60,512 nt of DNA from Hafnia alvei (GTDB lineage Bacteria > Pseudomonadota > Gammaproteobacteria > Enterobacterales > Enterobacteriaceae). Both the position numbers and the translations under genes were made by a program. Below the pieces are notes generated by a model that was not told the origin of the DNA, did not search any database, and saw nothing but the letters and a program-made list of their open reading frames with translations. The stretch covers positions 1-60,512 of the forward strand of contig NZ_FMIQ01000054.1 of the NCBI RefSeq assembly GCF_900095695.1, in the 5' to 3' direction. Below, in pieces: positions 48,249 through 57,582 of the stretch. Every line of letters starts with the position of its first letter. The stretch's first letter is position 1.

Positions 48249-50693
48249 ATGAAAAATACGAAAGAGACAGGCTTATTGTCTGCGCAGGTAAGCCGCCGCA
48301 AACTGGTTAAATCCAGTGCTATTGGTGGTTTAGTTGCGGCAAGCGGCGGATTATCTTTGCCGTTTGCCCGCAAGGCAGTGGCCCAATCAAACACAGCATC
48401 TGCTAACGCCAATGAAAAAGTTATCTGGAGTGCATGCACCGTAAACTGTGGCAGCCGTTGCCCATTGCGCATGCATGTTGTCGATGGCGAAATTAAGTAT
48501 GTTGAAACCGATAATACCGGTGATGACAACTACGAAGGCCTGCATCAGGTTCGAGCCTGTTTACGTGGGCGATCAATGCGCCGTCGTGTTTATAACGCTG
48601 ACCGTTTGAAATATCCGATGAAGCGAGTTGGTGCGCGTGGCGAAGGCAAATTCAAGCGTATTAGCTGGGAAGAAGCCTTCGATACCATCGCGGCGAGTAT
48701 GCAGCACATCATCAAAGATTATGGCAATGAAGCTATCTATCTTAACTACGGCACCGGGACGCTGGGTGGCACCATGACTCGCTCATGGCCACCGGGATCA
48801 ACCCTGATAGCCCGTCTGATGAACTGCTGCGGTGGTTACCTGAATCATTATGGCGACTACAGCACGGCGCAAATAGCCGAAGGGCTAAATTACACCTACG
48901 GCGGTTGGGCCGATGGTAACAGCCCGTCAGATATTGAAAACAGCAAACTGGTCGTGCTGTTTGGTAATAACCCGGGTGAAACTCGAATGAGCGGCGGCGG
49001 GGTGACTTACTATCTGGAACAGGCTCGCCAGAAATCTGATGCGCGTATGATCATTATCGATCCGCGCTATAACGATACGGGCGCCGGTCGTGAAGATGAG
49101 TGGGTACCTATTCGTCCGGGAACCGATGCGGCGTTGGCCTCGGCGCTAGCCTATGTGATGATCAAAGAAGATTTAGTTGATCAGCCATTCCTCGATAAAT
49201 ACTGCGTTGGCTACGACGAAAAAACCATGCCTGCCGGTGCGCCAGCCAACGGCCACTATAAAGCCTACATCTTAGGCGAAGGCGCTGACGGCATTGCTAA
49301 AACGCCTGCATGGGCTTCAACGATTACCGGAATTCCAGCTGATAAAATTATTAAACTTGGCCGTGAAATCGGTGCAGCAAAGCCTGCCTATATTTCACAG
49401 GGCTGGGGGCCACAGCGCCATTCAAACGGTGAATTAGCCTCACGCGCTATTTCTATGCTGGCTATCCTAACGGGTAACGTTGGGATCAACGGCGGAAATA
49501 GCGGCGCGCGCGAAGGCTCCTACGATCTTGATTTCGTGCGTATGCCAACGCTTGAAAACCCCGTTCAGACCAGTATTTCTATGTTCTTATGGACCGATGC
49601 CATCGTACGCGGCCCTGAAATGACGGCGACGCGTGATGGTGTACGCGGTAAAGAAAAGCTGGATGTGCCAATCAAAATGATCTGGAACTACGCAGGTAAC
49701 TGCTTGGTCAACCAGCATTCTGAAATCAACCGTACGCATGAAATTCTGCAAGATGATAAGCAGTGCGAAATGATTGTGGTGATCGATAACCACATGACCG
49801 CATCGGCGAAGTATGCCGATATTTTACTGCCGGACTGCACGGCATCAGAGCAGATGGATTTTTGCCTAGATGCATCAGCGGGCAACATGTCATACGTCAT
49901 TTTTGCCGATCAGGTGATTAAGCCACGTTTTGAATGCAAAAATATTTACGAGATGACCAGTGAATTAGCCAAGCGCATGGGCGTGGAGGCTCAGTTTACC
50001 GAAGGGCGTAATCAGGAAGAGTGGCTGCGTCATCTATATAAACAGTCTCAGCAAGCTATGCCAGGCCTACCGTCGTTTGAAGAGTTTCGTCAGCAGGGGA
50101 TTTACAAGCAGCGCGATCCTGAAGGGCACCATGTGGCCTACAAAGCGTTCCGTGAAGATCCTGCGGCTAATCCGTTAACCACACCGTCAGGTAAAATCGA
50201 GATTTACTCTGCGCAATTGGCTGAAAAGGCGGCGACATGGGAATTAGCCAAGGATGATGTTATCGATCCTCTGCCAATATACAGCGCTGGTTTTGAAAGC
50301 TATGAAGATCCGCTGGTTGAGAAATTCCCACTGCAGCTAACGGGTTTCCACTACAAAGCACGTGCGCATTCTACCTATGGCAACGTTGATCTGCTGAAGG
50401 CTGCGTGTCGTCAAGAGATGTGGATTAACCCGATGGATGCGAAAAAACGCGGTATTACCAACGGTGATATCGTGCGCATTTTCAACGATCGCGGTGAGGT
50501 TCGCATCAATGCTAAGGTGACACCTCGCATGATGCCGGGCGTTGTCGCGCTGGGTGAGGGAGCATGGTATAGCCCTGACGCAAACCGTGTCGATCATGCT
50601 GGCTCAATTAACGTGTTGACCACTCAGCGCCCATCGCCGTTGGCGAAAGGGAATCCGTCGCATTCGAATCTTGTTCAAGTCACCAAGGCATAA
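48249..50693 (+). CDS. dmsA: Anaerobic DMSO reductase catalytic subunit DmsA
   Basis: An 814-residue molybdo-bis(MGD) enzyme that reduces dimethyl sulfoxide and N-oxides as terminal electron acceptors. A twin-arginine signal SRRKLVK with a following hydrophobic stretch ends near AVAQ (about residue 46). The N-terminal cluster region has CTVNCGSRCPLRMHVVDG and a later RACLRGRS. The probable molybdenum serine lies in GDYSTAQIAEG. The C-terminal molybdopterin dinucleotide-binding domain covers about the last 120 residues. First gene of dmsABC; the chaperone DmsD encoded downstream would guard its Tat export. Confidence 0.95.
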   Translation: MKNTKETGLLSAQVSRRKLVKSSAIGGLVAASGGLSLPFARKAVAQSNTASANANEKVIWSACTVNCGSRCPLRMHVVDGEIKYVETDNTGDDNYEGLHQVRACLRGRSMRRRVYNADRLKYPMKRVGARGEGKFKRISWEEAFDTIAASMQHIIKDYGNEAIYLNYGTGTLGGTMTRSWPPGSTLIARLMNCCGGYLNHYGDYSTAQIAEGLNYTYGGWADGNSPSDIENSKLVVLFGNNPGETRMSGGGVTYYLEQARQKSDARMIIIDPRYNDTGAGREDEWVPIRPGTDAALASALAYVMIKEDLVDQPFLDKYCVGYDEKTMPAGAPANGHYKAYILGEGADGIAKTPAWASTITGIPADKIIKLGREIGAAKPAYISQGWGPQRHSNGELASRAISMLAILTGNVGINGGNSGAREGSYDLDFVRMPTLENPVQTSISMFLWTDAIVRGPEMTATRDGVRGKEKLDVPIKMIWNYAGNCLVNQHSEINRTHEILQDDKQCEMIVVIDNHMTASAKYADILLPDCTASEQMDFCLDASAGNMSYVIFADQVIKPRFECKNIYEMTSELAKRMGVEAQFTEGRNQEEWLRHLYKQSQQAMPGLPSFEEFRQQGIYKQRDPEGHHVAYKAFREDPAANPLTTPSGKIEIYSAQLAEKAATWELAKDDVIDPLPIYSAGFESYEDPLVEKFPLQLTGFHYKARAHSTYGNVDLLKAACRQEMWINPMDAKKRGITNGDIVRIFNDRGEVRINAKVTPRMMPGVVALGEGAWYSPDANRVDHAGSINVLTTQRPSPLAKGNPSHSNLVQVTKA

Positions 50694-50703
50694 GGAGTAG
50701 CTG

Positions 50704-51324
50704 ATGACAACGCAATACGGCTTTTATATCGACTCTAGTCGTTGCACCGGCTGCAAAACCTGCGAGCTGGCCTGCAAAGATTTTAAAAATTTGACGCCTG
50801 ATGTGAGTTTCCGCCGCATTTATGAATATGCAGGTGGTGATTGGCAAGAGGACAACGGTGTTTACCACCAAAACGTGTTTGCTTATTACCTGTCGATCTC
50901 GTGTAACCACTGTAGCGATCCGGCTTGTACCAAAGTGTGTCCAAGCGGTGCGATGCACAAGCGCGAGAAAGATGGCTTTGTCGTCGTCAACGAAGAAGTG
51001 TGCATCGGTTGTCGCTATTGCCACATGGCCTGTCCGTATGGCGCTCCTCAATACAATGAGGAGAAAGGGCATATGACCAAGTGTGATGGCTGCTATGAGC
51101 GAGTCGAAGCAGGCAAAAAACCGATCTGCGTTGAATCTTGCCCACTGCGTGCATTGGATTTAGCGCCCATTGATGAGCTGCGCGCCAAATACGGTGATTT
51201 AGCTGAAATTGCTCCGCTTCCTGCTGCGCACTTTACGAAGCCGAATATCGTATTAAAACCTAACGCCAACAGCCGCCCGGTCGGAGATACCACCGGTTAT
51301 CTGGCAAATCCGAAGGAGGTCTGA
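50704..51324 (+). CDS. dmsB: DMSO reductase iron-sulfur subunit DmsB
   Basis: A 206-residue electron-transfer subunit with four [4Fe-4S] clusters. The cysteine groups are visible in order: CTGCKTCELACKD, CNHCSDPACTKVCPSGAM, CIGCRYCHMACPYGAP, and CDGCYERVEAGKKPICVESCPLRAL. It lacks a signal and would be exported together with DmsA. Starts 10 bases after dmsA and ends one base before dmsC. Confidence 0.96.
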   Translation: MTTQYGFYIDSSRCTGCKTCELACKDFKNLTPDVSFRRIYEYAGGDWQEDNGVYHQNVFAYYLSISCNHCSDPACTKVCPSGAMHKREKDGFVVVNEEVCIGCRYCHMACPYGAPQYNEEKGHMTKCDGCYERVEAGKKPICVESCPLRALDLAPIDELRAKYGDLAEIAPLPAAHFTKPNIVLKPNANSRPVGDTTGYLANPKEV

Positions 51325-51325
51325 G

Positions 51326-52186
51326 ATGGGTATGGGATGGCATGAATGGCCGTTAATGATTTTTACGGTCTTAGGGCAGTGTGTTGTCGGTGGTTTCATC
51401 GTACTGGCGCTGGCATTAATATCTGGGCGTTTGGATAACGATCGCACGCGACGCGTTCATCTGAGTATGTTTTTTCTCTGGGTGCTGATGGGAATAGCGT
51501 TTATCGCCTCGGTGATGCATTTGGGTTCACCAATGAGGGCGTTCAATTCGCTTAACCGCATCGGAGAATCCGCGCTGAGTAACGAAATTGCCAGCGGCTC
51601 GGTGTTCTTTGCCGTGGGGGGTATCTACTGGCTTTTGGCGGTGTTAAACAAAATGCCGGCGGCGCTAGGTAAGCTTTGGCTTGCCGTGACCATGGTGTTA
51701 GGCCTGTTCTTTGTTTACGCCATGTGTCGTGTATATCAGATTGATACTGTACCTACGTGGCATAACGGCTACACCACGCTGGGCTTCGTACTAACGATGT
51801 TTATTGGTGGGCCATTGCTCGGCTTCCTGCTGCTGAGAGCTGCCGGTGTGTGCGGTTGTGCAATGCGTATTTTGCCTGTAATTAGCGGGTTGGCGGTGCT
51901 TATCAGCGTTGCCTCTGTGGCGATGCAAGGCTTTGGTTTGGCTGAAATTCATAGTTCAGTTCAACAGGCCTCCGCGCTTATTCCATCGTTTGGGGCGTTG
52001 CTGGCATGGCGTTTGGCGCTGCTAGTGCTTGGATTGGGCTGCTGGATTTGCCCAATGATTAAAGGCCGAGCGCCATCTGTTGCATGGCTGGTGATTGCTT
52101 TCTTGCTGGTTGTCGCCGGTGAGCTGATTGGTCGCGGTATGTTCTATGGTTTGCATATGACCGTAGGCATGGCAATCGCAGGATAA
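51326..52186 (+). CDS. dmsC: DMSO reductase membrane anchor subunit DmsC
   Basis: A 286-residue integral membrane protein with about eight hydrophobic helices. It anchors DmsAB and oxidises menaquinol. Begins MGMGWHEWPLMIFTVLGQ like E. coli DmsC. The stop is followed by a strong hairpin (52202-52227) that may limit read-through to dmsD. Confidence 0.93.
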   Translation: MGMGWHEWPLMIFTVLGQCVVGGFIVLALALISGRLDNDRTRRVHLSMFFLWVLMGIAFIASVMHLGSPMRAFNSLNRIGESALSNEIASGSVFFAVGGIYWLLAVLNKMPAALGKLWLAVTMVLGLFFVYAMCRVYQIDTVPTWHNGYTTLGFVLTMFIGGPLLGFLLLRAAGVCGCAMRILPVISGLAVLISVASVAMQGFGLAEIHSSVQQASALIPSFGALLAWRLALLVLGLGCWICPMIKGRAPSVAWLVIAFLLVVAGELIGRGMFYGLHMTVGMAIAG

Positions 52187-52201
52187 ATGCGGTTGTCGCT
52201 G

Positions 52202-52227
52202 AGCGGGGCTCCGTATAGAGCCCCGCT
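52202..52227 (+). terminator. GC-rich hairpin between dmsC and dmsD
   Basis: AGCGGGGCTC cgtata GAGCCCCGCT, ten-base perfect stem, no T run. Likely an attenuator or mRNA-end stabiliser. Confidence 0.5.
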
Positions 52228-52299
52228 ATCTGTCGGCTCGCATTTGCTATGTTATTAGAATTGTTATTCGCATCGCGATAAAATTGATTTGGTATCCTC

Positions 52300-52914
52300 A
52301 TGCTACAACCACAACAGCTTCAAGATATTGCCATTTCGGCCCGCTCCTTAGGCGCACTTTTTTACTACCCTCCGGAAAGCGAAGCCTGTACGCCGCTGGT
52401 GGAAATCCTCTCTTCGTCCGAATGGCGCAGTGAATGGCCCTATGGATCGGAACAGCAGTTAGAGCAATGTGTGGCTCTGCTGACCACTGCTACGAATGAA
52501 CCTCTGGAAGATGCGTACCAACGCTTATTTATCGGACCGCATGCTTTACCCGCTCCTCCTTGGGGCTCGGTTTATCTGGACAAAGAGAGCGTTCTTTTTG
52601 GCGATTCAACGCTGGCGCTACGCCAGTGGATGCGTCTTCATCATATTGAAGGGCAAAGTGAGCAACAGGAGCCAGAAGATCAGTTCGGTTTAATGTTGAT
52701 GATGGCTGCATGGCTAGCTGAGACACAGCCTCAGGCGCTCGGTGAGTTTTTATCTGTTCACCTTTTGCCATGGAGCTCACGCTATTTGACTCTCATGATA
52801 CAAGATGCCCAGCATCCGTTTTATCAAGGGCTAGCAGAGCTTGCGTTGTTAACGCTCTCTGCTTGGCAGCAACAGCTCGCGATTGTGCCTGCCGTGAGTG
52901 AGCTTTATCGCTAA
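52300..52914 (+). CDS. dmsD: Tat proofreading chaperone DmsD
   Basis: A 204-residue all-helical chaperone (TorD/DmsD family) that binds the twin-arginine leader of DmsA until its cofactor is inserted. The family motif is clear: RLFIGPHALPAPPWGSVYLD near residues 72-91 and EPEDQFGLMLMMAAWLAE near 125-142. Length equals E. coli DmsD. In E. coli K-12 dmsD is in the ynfEFGH-dmsD operon; here it directly follows dmsABC. It overlaps the next gene by one base (TAATG). Confidence 0.93.
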   Translation: MLQPQQLQDIAISARSLGALFYYPPESEACTPLVEILSSSEWRSEWPYGSEQQLEQCVALLTTATNEPLEDAYQRLFIGPHALPAPPWGSVYLDKESVLFGDSTLALRQWMRLHHIEGQSEQQEPEDQFGLMLMMAAWLAETQPQALGEFLSVHLLPWSSRYLTLMIQDAQHPFYQGLAELALLTLSAWQQQLAIVPAVSELYR

Positions 52915-53501
52915 TGAGTGAGCAAAAGGATCAAGACTACTACCGCGCTTGGATGTCTCATCGTACCGTTAGCCGACGCGGGCTTTTCCGTGGTTTGTTG
53001 GGGGCAGGCAAGCAAGCTCAGTTGCAGGCTGCGCAAGAAACGGTGCAACGGGCTGTTGGTCGCCCGCCGCAGGCGGTAGCAGAAAGTCTTTTTCTTGCAT
53101 TATGTAGCGCGTGTGAGGACTGCGTGGGTGCATGTCCCTACGGCTTAGTTGAAATAAAAGAGGGTGCGGCGGCGGTACAGATTGATTTTTCATCCTGTGA
53201 TACCGCTAAGTGCAACTATTGTACTGCGGCGTGCAAAACGGGGGCGCTCTCTTCATTAATTCCATCGGATACGGCATTAAGGCCCGTTGTCGCCAAAGGT
53301 TGCATTGGGCGGGGAAATGACGACTGTCGTTTATGTGTTCGCGCGTGTCCTTCACAGGCAATTAAGTTTGATGAATACCATCAGCCAAACTTTGAAGAGG
53401 CCTGTTGTGACGGCTGTGGCCAGTGTAAAACAGCCTGTTATCATGGGCATATTTTGCTGGTGGCAGGAAGTCCAAAATTAGCCAATTTGTCAGAAAGATA
53501 A
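52914..53501 (+). CDS. NapF-like polyferredoxin linked to the dms operon
   Basis: A 195-residue iron-sulfur protein with a twin-arginine-like N terminus (VSRRGLFRGLLGAG) but without a strong hydrophobic core, as in NapF, which stays cytoplasmic. Cysteine clusters in order: CSACEDCVGACPYG (about 62-75), CNYCTAACKTG, CRLCVRACPSQAI, and CDGCGQCKTACYHGHI. NapF is thought to help mature or supply electrons to the periplasmic nitrate reductase. Here the coupling to dmsD suggests a similar role for DMSO reductase; this is inference. The exact subfamily name is uncertain. Confidence 0.85.
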   Translation: MSEQKDQDYYRAWMSHRTVSRRGLFRGLLGAGKQAQLQAAQETVQRAVGRPPQAVAESLFLALCSACEDCVGACPYGLVEIKEGAAAVQIDFSSCDTAKCNYCTAACKTGALSSLIPSDTALRPVVAKGCIGRGNDDCRLCVRACPSQAIKFDEYHQPNFEEACCDGCGQCKTACYHGHILLVAGSPKLANLSER

Positions 53502-53617
53502 ATTTGTTCGCCTGCGTATTAACAAATCGTGCTATGTCTAATCTATGGGCGATTGACTTTTAATTCACCAGTGGCATGATGCCGCCACTTCTCAATGCGG
53601 TTCGGTTTTAAATTCAC

Positions 53618-54757
53618 ATGTTTTCATATTCTCGCCCAGTGCTTTTATTGCTCTGCGGGCTCCTGCTGCTGACCGTTGCTATGGCGGTTTTAAATACTTT
53701 AGTTCCATTGTGGCTGAGCCATGAGCAACTGCCGACTTGGCAAGTCGGTCTGGTGAGTTCCTCGTATTTTATGGGGAATCTGGTCGGGACGCTGGTTGCT
53801 GGTTCGGTGATCATGCACTCTGGATTTAACCGAAGCTATCATTATGCCTGTGCCATTTTTGCGATTTCGACCGCTGCACTGAGCTTTTCAACCGATATCT
53901 GGAGCTGGTTGGCCCTGCGTTTCTTCGCCGGTGTTGGCTGTGCAATGGTGTGGGTGATTGTTGAAAGCGCATTACTGCGTAGTGGAACGAACGCTAATCG
54001 TAGCCAACTGCTGGCTGCTTATATGACGGTTTACTATTTGGGCACTGTGCTGGGGCAGTTGATGCTGGGCGTTGTGCCAACCGCCGTATTGCAGGTGTTA
54101 CCATGGGTAACGTCGCTAATGGTATTAGCTATGCTGCCGCTGCTGTTTGCTCGCTTTACGCGGCCAGAAGCGCATACCTCAGTGCCGATGTGGGCGATGT
54201 TACGTCGTCGTAGCGCGCGCTTAGGTATCCATGGCTGTATTATATCAGGTGCGGTGCTGGGTTCTTTATATGGTCTATTGCCTTTGTATCTGGCCCATAA
54301 AGGCATGAGCGATGCGAACGTCGGGCTTTGGATGGCATTGTTGGTCAGCGCTGGCATCATGGGGCAGTGGCCCGTTGGCCGTTTAGCCGATCGCTTTGGG
54401 CGTTTGGCAGTGCTGCGCGTGCAGGTGAGTTTGGTTATTCTCGGCAGCGTGGCGATGCTGGGTAACTACGGCATAGTGCCAGCCTTATTTACGCTGGGAT
54501 GTGCAGGGTTTACCCTGTATCCGGTGGCAATGTCGTGGGCTTGTGAAACCGCAGCAGCGCATGAATTGGTCGCGATGAATCAGGCTTTGCTGATGAGCTA
54601 CACCATTGGAAGCCTTGCAGGCCCCGCGACGGTTGCTGCCTTGATGCAGCAATACTCTGATAACGTGCTGTTTGTGATGATTGCAGGTATCGCGTTGGTC
54701 TATTTGCTTATGTTGATGAAGAAGACCGATCATCATCATGCACTTCCTGCTGCATGA
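53618..54757 (+). CDS. ycaD: MFS transporter YcaD
   Basis: A 379-residue major facilitator protein with 12 predicted helices. It is collinear with E. coli YcaD (382): [33 protein letters not shown], the cytoplasmic [10 protein letters not shown] loop between helices 8 and 9, and [17 protein letters not shown]. The substrate is unknown. Its position between the dms cluster and pflA also matches E. coli. A strong bidirectional terminator follows. Confidence 0.92.
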   Translation: MFSYSRPVLLLLCGLLLLTVAMAVLNTLVPLWLSHEQLPTWQVGLVSSSYFMGNLVGTLVAGSVIMHSGFNRSYHYACAIFAISTAALSFSTDIWSWLALRFFAGVGCAMVWVIVESALLRSGTNANRSQLLAAYMTVYYLGTVLGQLMLGVVPTAVLQVLPWVTSLMVLAMLPLLFARFTRPEAHTSVPMWAMLRRRSARLGIHGCIISGAVLGSLYGLLPLYLAHKGMSDANVGLWMALLVSAGIMGQWPVGRLADRFGRLAVLRVQVSLVILGSVAMLGNYGIVPALFTLGCAGFTLYPVAMSWACETAAAHELVAMNQALLMSYTIGSLAGPATVAALMQQYSDNVLFVMIAGIALVYLLMLMKKTDHHHALPAA

Positions 54758-54783
54758 GTTTTCAGTGCTCATAAAAAAGTCAT

Positions 54784-54812
54784 AAAAAAACGCCCGAGAC
54801 GGGCGTTTTTTG
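54784..54812. terminator. Bidirectional terminator between ycaD and the EIIA-like gene
   Basis: A7, CGCCCG aga CGGGCG, T6: symmetric, so it can stop both convergent genes. Confidence 0.9.
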
Positions 54813-54833
54813 TATTTGCATTTAAGCCTGCAA

Positions 54834-55289
54834 TTAGTGCATGCGGCTTCCTGCTTGGATGCGAGAGCCTAGCATATTCTGGCTGGTTGCCTGCATCAGG
54901 TGTTCACGGCAGTTATTCATCTCTAACCAGCCTTCAATTTGCTGATGAAGAGTGTTCATCTCGGCTTGCGTTCCCGCAGAGAGCACGATAATCAGGCTAA
55001 CTTCACTGCCATTTTGCAGCACAACCGGTTTATCGCACTTCAGCACTGATGCTTCTCCACGTTTACTGATTACCCCGTTTTCAGGTTGGGCAAACACCAG
55101 TAATACACCTTCGCTAACCACGAAATCCTGTTTGTCCTGTTTAAGCGCATCGATGATATGCAGCGGGTAGCTAGCATTCACCTTGCTTTCGCTAATTAGC
55201 GGTTGGCAGGCTAAATGGATCGCGTGGCGCCAGCTCAGCGGCTGGTGGCAGTACTGCCAGCGTTGGTCGAGAATTGCATCAATTGACAT
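54834..55289 (-). CDS. PTS EIIA (type 2)-like protein lacking active-site histidines
   Basis: A 151-residue protein resembling the EIIA domain of mannitol/ascorbate-type PTS enzymes. Seen: an N-terminal helix pattern SWRHAIHLACQPLISESKVNASY, then SEGVLLVFAQPENGV at the place where active EIIAs read PGIALPHARPEQGV, then DKPVVLQNGSEVSLIIVLSA and a C-terminal helix. The phosphoryl-accepting His is Phe, and the second His (usually in SHLxxL) falls in QAEMNTL without His. So it cannot be a normal phosphocarrier; it may be a regulatory relic. No PTS permease genes are near. The fold assignment is by eye, with moderate certainty. Confidence 0.6.
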   Translation of the reverse strand: MSIDAILDQRWQYCHQPLSWRHAIHLACQPLISESKVNASYPLHIIDALKQDKQDFVVSEGVLLVFAQPENGVISKRGEASVLKCDKPVVLQNGSEVSLIIVLSAGTQAEMNTLHQQIEGWLEMNNCREHLMQATSQNMLGSRIQAGSRMH

Positions 55290-55827
55290 AAAACCTCCGG
55301 TAACATTGCACCTGTAAATGGGGCGCCTGAAAAATTAAATAAAGGCTATCCATAGTGTTTATTTGATTCATCCACCTCTGGTGTTTGCAGCAATGTGCAG
55401 GCACAAGTCAGTATGAAAAAAAGTATTCACAACTCCGCAATAGACTGAAATTAAAAGCCTATCATTTGCGGGTGTATGGGCAGTGTATCGGGGCAAATCA
55501 GGGAAGTCACTGCTTAGAAGAAAGTCTAATAATCCACGCCATCTCATCACATTACTTAAATTCCGTAATGAATATTAGGAAAATAATTTAGCTAGGCGCG
55601 TATTAAGTAGTATAAAACTCTGAATGTTAAATATTCATAAAAAATGACTTTCGAAGCGGATTATGCGTATTTTTGTGTGTTTGTATTCAGCGGGGAAGGT
55701 TGTAAATAATAATGGATATCAAAATGAAGAGCGCTGGGAAGCAATTGGATTGGGAACCTAAAGAAATTATCACGGGCGGAATAATTAATTGGGCTGGTAT
55801 TTTTACCAGCCCAAAAGACATAAATCA
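55290..55827. other. Intergenic region between the EIIA-like gene and pflA
   Basis: AT-rich, about 540 bases. It includes the promoter of the EIIA-like gene and the pflA terminator. Short open frames here, including a 39-codon one from 55712, lack convincing support. Confidence 0.5.
55791..55812 (-). terminator. Terminator after pflA
   Basis: Minus strand GGGCTGGTA AAAA TACCAGCCC followed by AATTAATTATT, just beyond the pflA stop. Confidence 0.7.
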
Positions 55828-56568
55828 TTAATAAATGACTTTATGCCCATAACTTTCGAGAATATTTTTTACGCGTTCCATGATTTCGTGAGTTGGTGGT
55901 TTCACACCACCTAATTTGTATTCCTCACCCATGGCTTCCCATTTATGCTTGCCTAATTCGTGGTAAGGCAATAGCTCAATTTTCTCAACATTTTTCATGT
56001 CTTTCGTGAAGTCACCGAGCAAGTGGGCAGAAGCATCATCGTCTGACCAGCCAGGGACAACAACATAGCGGATCCACGTTTTCTGGTTACGCTTTGCCAA
56101 ATAGCGGGCAAATTCCAGCGTACGATGATTTGAAACCCCCACCAGATTCTGGTGAATATCATCGTTCATCTGCTTGAGATCCAACATGACAAGATCGGTA
56201 ACGTCGAGCAGTTCGTCAATCACTGGGTCATAGCGGCGTACAAAGCCGTTAGTGTCTAAACAGGTGTGAATACCTTCTTCTTTGCAGGCACGGAACCAGT
56301 CGCGTACAAATTCGGCCTGAAGGATAGCTTCACCGCCGGAAGCTGTTACGCCGCCACCTGAAGCATTCATGAAGTGACGATAGGTCACCACGTCCTTCAT
56401 TAAATCTTCAACGGTAATTTCAGTACCACCATGTGTATCCCAAGTATCTCGGTTATGGCAATACAGGCAGCGCATAAGGCAGCCTTGGAAGAAGGTGATA
56501 AAGCGGATCCCTGGGCCGTCTACGGTACCACAGGATTCGAAAGAGTGGATGCGACCTTTAAGCTGCAT
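55828..56568 (-). CDS. pflA: Pyruvate formate-lyase activating enzyme PflA
   Basis: A 246-residue radical SAM enzyme that installs the glycyl radical on pyruvate formate-lyase under anaerobiosis. The SAM cluster motif CLMRCLYC (CxxxCxxC) lies near residues 30-37, with GGEAIL and the rest nearly as in E. coli. I start at ATG 56568, preceded by AGAGGGGG and matching the E. coli length; an ATG at 56625 would add 19 residues ([19 protein letters not shown]) and also has a weak site, so it cannot be excluded. The usual upstream partner pflB is not adjacent: an island begins about 30 bases before the longer start. Confidence 0.94.
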   Translation of the reverse strand: MQLKGRIHSFESCGTVDGPGIRFITFFQGCLMRCLYCHNRDTWDTHGGTEITVEDLMKDVVTYRHFMNASGGGVTASGGEAILQAEFVRDWFRACKEEGIHTCLDTNGFVRRYDPVIDELLDVTDLVMLDLKQMNDDIHQNLVGVSNHRTLEFARYLAKRNQKTWIRYVVVPGWSDDDASAHLLGDFTKDMKNVEKIELLPYHELGKHKWEAMGEEYKLGGVKPPTHEIMERVKNILESYGHKVIY

Positions 56569-56631
56569 CTCAGCCCCCTCTGCTGCCGGGGTTTTATCAT
56601 CAAAACAATCAGTTATATTATTCATATCGCT

Positions 56632-56649
56632 CTAAATAGCGCTATTTAG
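56632..56649. repeat. Perfect 18-bp palindrome at the pflA/island junction
   Basis: CTAAATAGCGCTATTTAG, immediately upstream of the longer pflA start and beside the integrase remnant. It could be an operator or part of an attachment site; I cannot decide. Confidence 0.6.
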
Positions 56650-56656
56650 CGCTCAA

Positions 56657-57018
56657 TTATGGACAATTTATGGACATTCTACTTATAGGGTTCAATGTTA
56701 CAGCATCTTGGGGGAAGTCGGGAGCAAAATGCGCATAAGTCATCGTCTGTTGAACTGTTGAGTGTCCGAGTATGCATTGTAGTGTAACGATATTACCCCC
56801 GTTCATCATGAAATGAGTGGCGAAAGTGTGCCGTAGAGCGTGAGCGGCTTGCCATGCTAGTGTTTTTTCTATGTATCATGAACATAATCATAGCTTGCAG
56901 CAAACGATAAGCTCGTTGATTTAGCCTTGATGTACCTTGCGAGCGGATCAAATATAGGAATGGCTCGCTTCTCGCTGGTTTTAAGCTTTCCTCTCCATAT
57001 TAGCCTGTAGAGGCGGCG
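56657..57018 (-). pseudogene. Decayed phage tyrosine integrase (P2-like), C-terminal part
   Basis: Read on the minus strand, two frames join to give the end of a P2-type integrase. Frame one (57018 down to a TAG at 56871-56869) reads GKLKTSEKRAIPIFDPLARYI then AASYDYVHDT. Frame two (from about 56873 to TAA at 56659-56657) reads QAAHALRHTFATHFMMNGG, LGHSTVQQTM and TYAHFAP. The catalytic HxxR, the GH box and the Tyr of TYAHF are intact in frame two. The frames meet at a run of six A residues (56868-56863). The N-terminal half is missing. It marks the left end of an integrated element. Confidence 0.85.
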
Positions 57019-57582
57019 TCAGTGCTCCACGTAATGAACACATCAGCCATGTTGTGCGAAAGTCATCGGTATCTACGCTGCGTATTGAGATGCAAATGAT
57101 GTTTATAAAACTCGCGCAACTTAACTGTTTATTGTCAGCAAGTTCGTGGAGCTTATGATGTTAATTACTGTCATGATATTTTCGACGATAATTATGTCAA
57201 TTAATGCATTCATGAATTGAGTGTTTTTAAATAAATTATTATTTATTGAAATATATTTGCTCTGATATATTAAAATACACCAACGGAATTATTGGCGTGC
57301 TTGAGCTAAAGTGCAAAAAATTGCATTGATTTTATTGGCAAATCATACATTTTTACTAAATCAGATAAACTTTAAGGTATCGTTCCCAATTTTGGACAAG
57401 TAAGATTGTTCTAATTTAATTTTAAGTGCTGCTTACGTTTCCCATGAGCAAAAAAATCCCATCATTTTTTGGAATCAATTAAATGGCGAAATGATTTCTC
57501 ATACGTTCTTCTCATTACGTCATTCACGGATATTAACTAACCACAGATTTTTCTTTGGCCGTCAGCACACTGGAAACTGACA
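57019..57582 (+). other. AT-rich intergenic region of the island
   Basis: About 560 bases with no supportable gene. The right part is strongly AT-rich and should contain the promoter of the regulator at 57583. The part next to the integrase remnant may be more decayed integrase, but I could not align it. Confidence 0.5.

Noticed and set aside
52260-52299. FNR-like site TTGATTTGGTATCC before dmsD
   Set aside because: Only the left half matches; the right half does not fit ATCAA.
55712-55831. 39-codon frame (MDIKMKSAGKQLDWEPKE...) convergent with pflA
   Set aside because: Ribosome site is too far away, and its end runs through the pflA terminator hairpin and overlaps the pflA stop. It could be a small protein, but the support is too weak to list.
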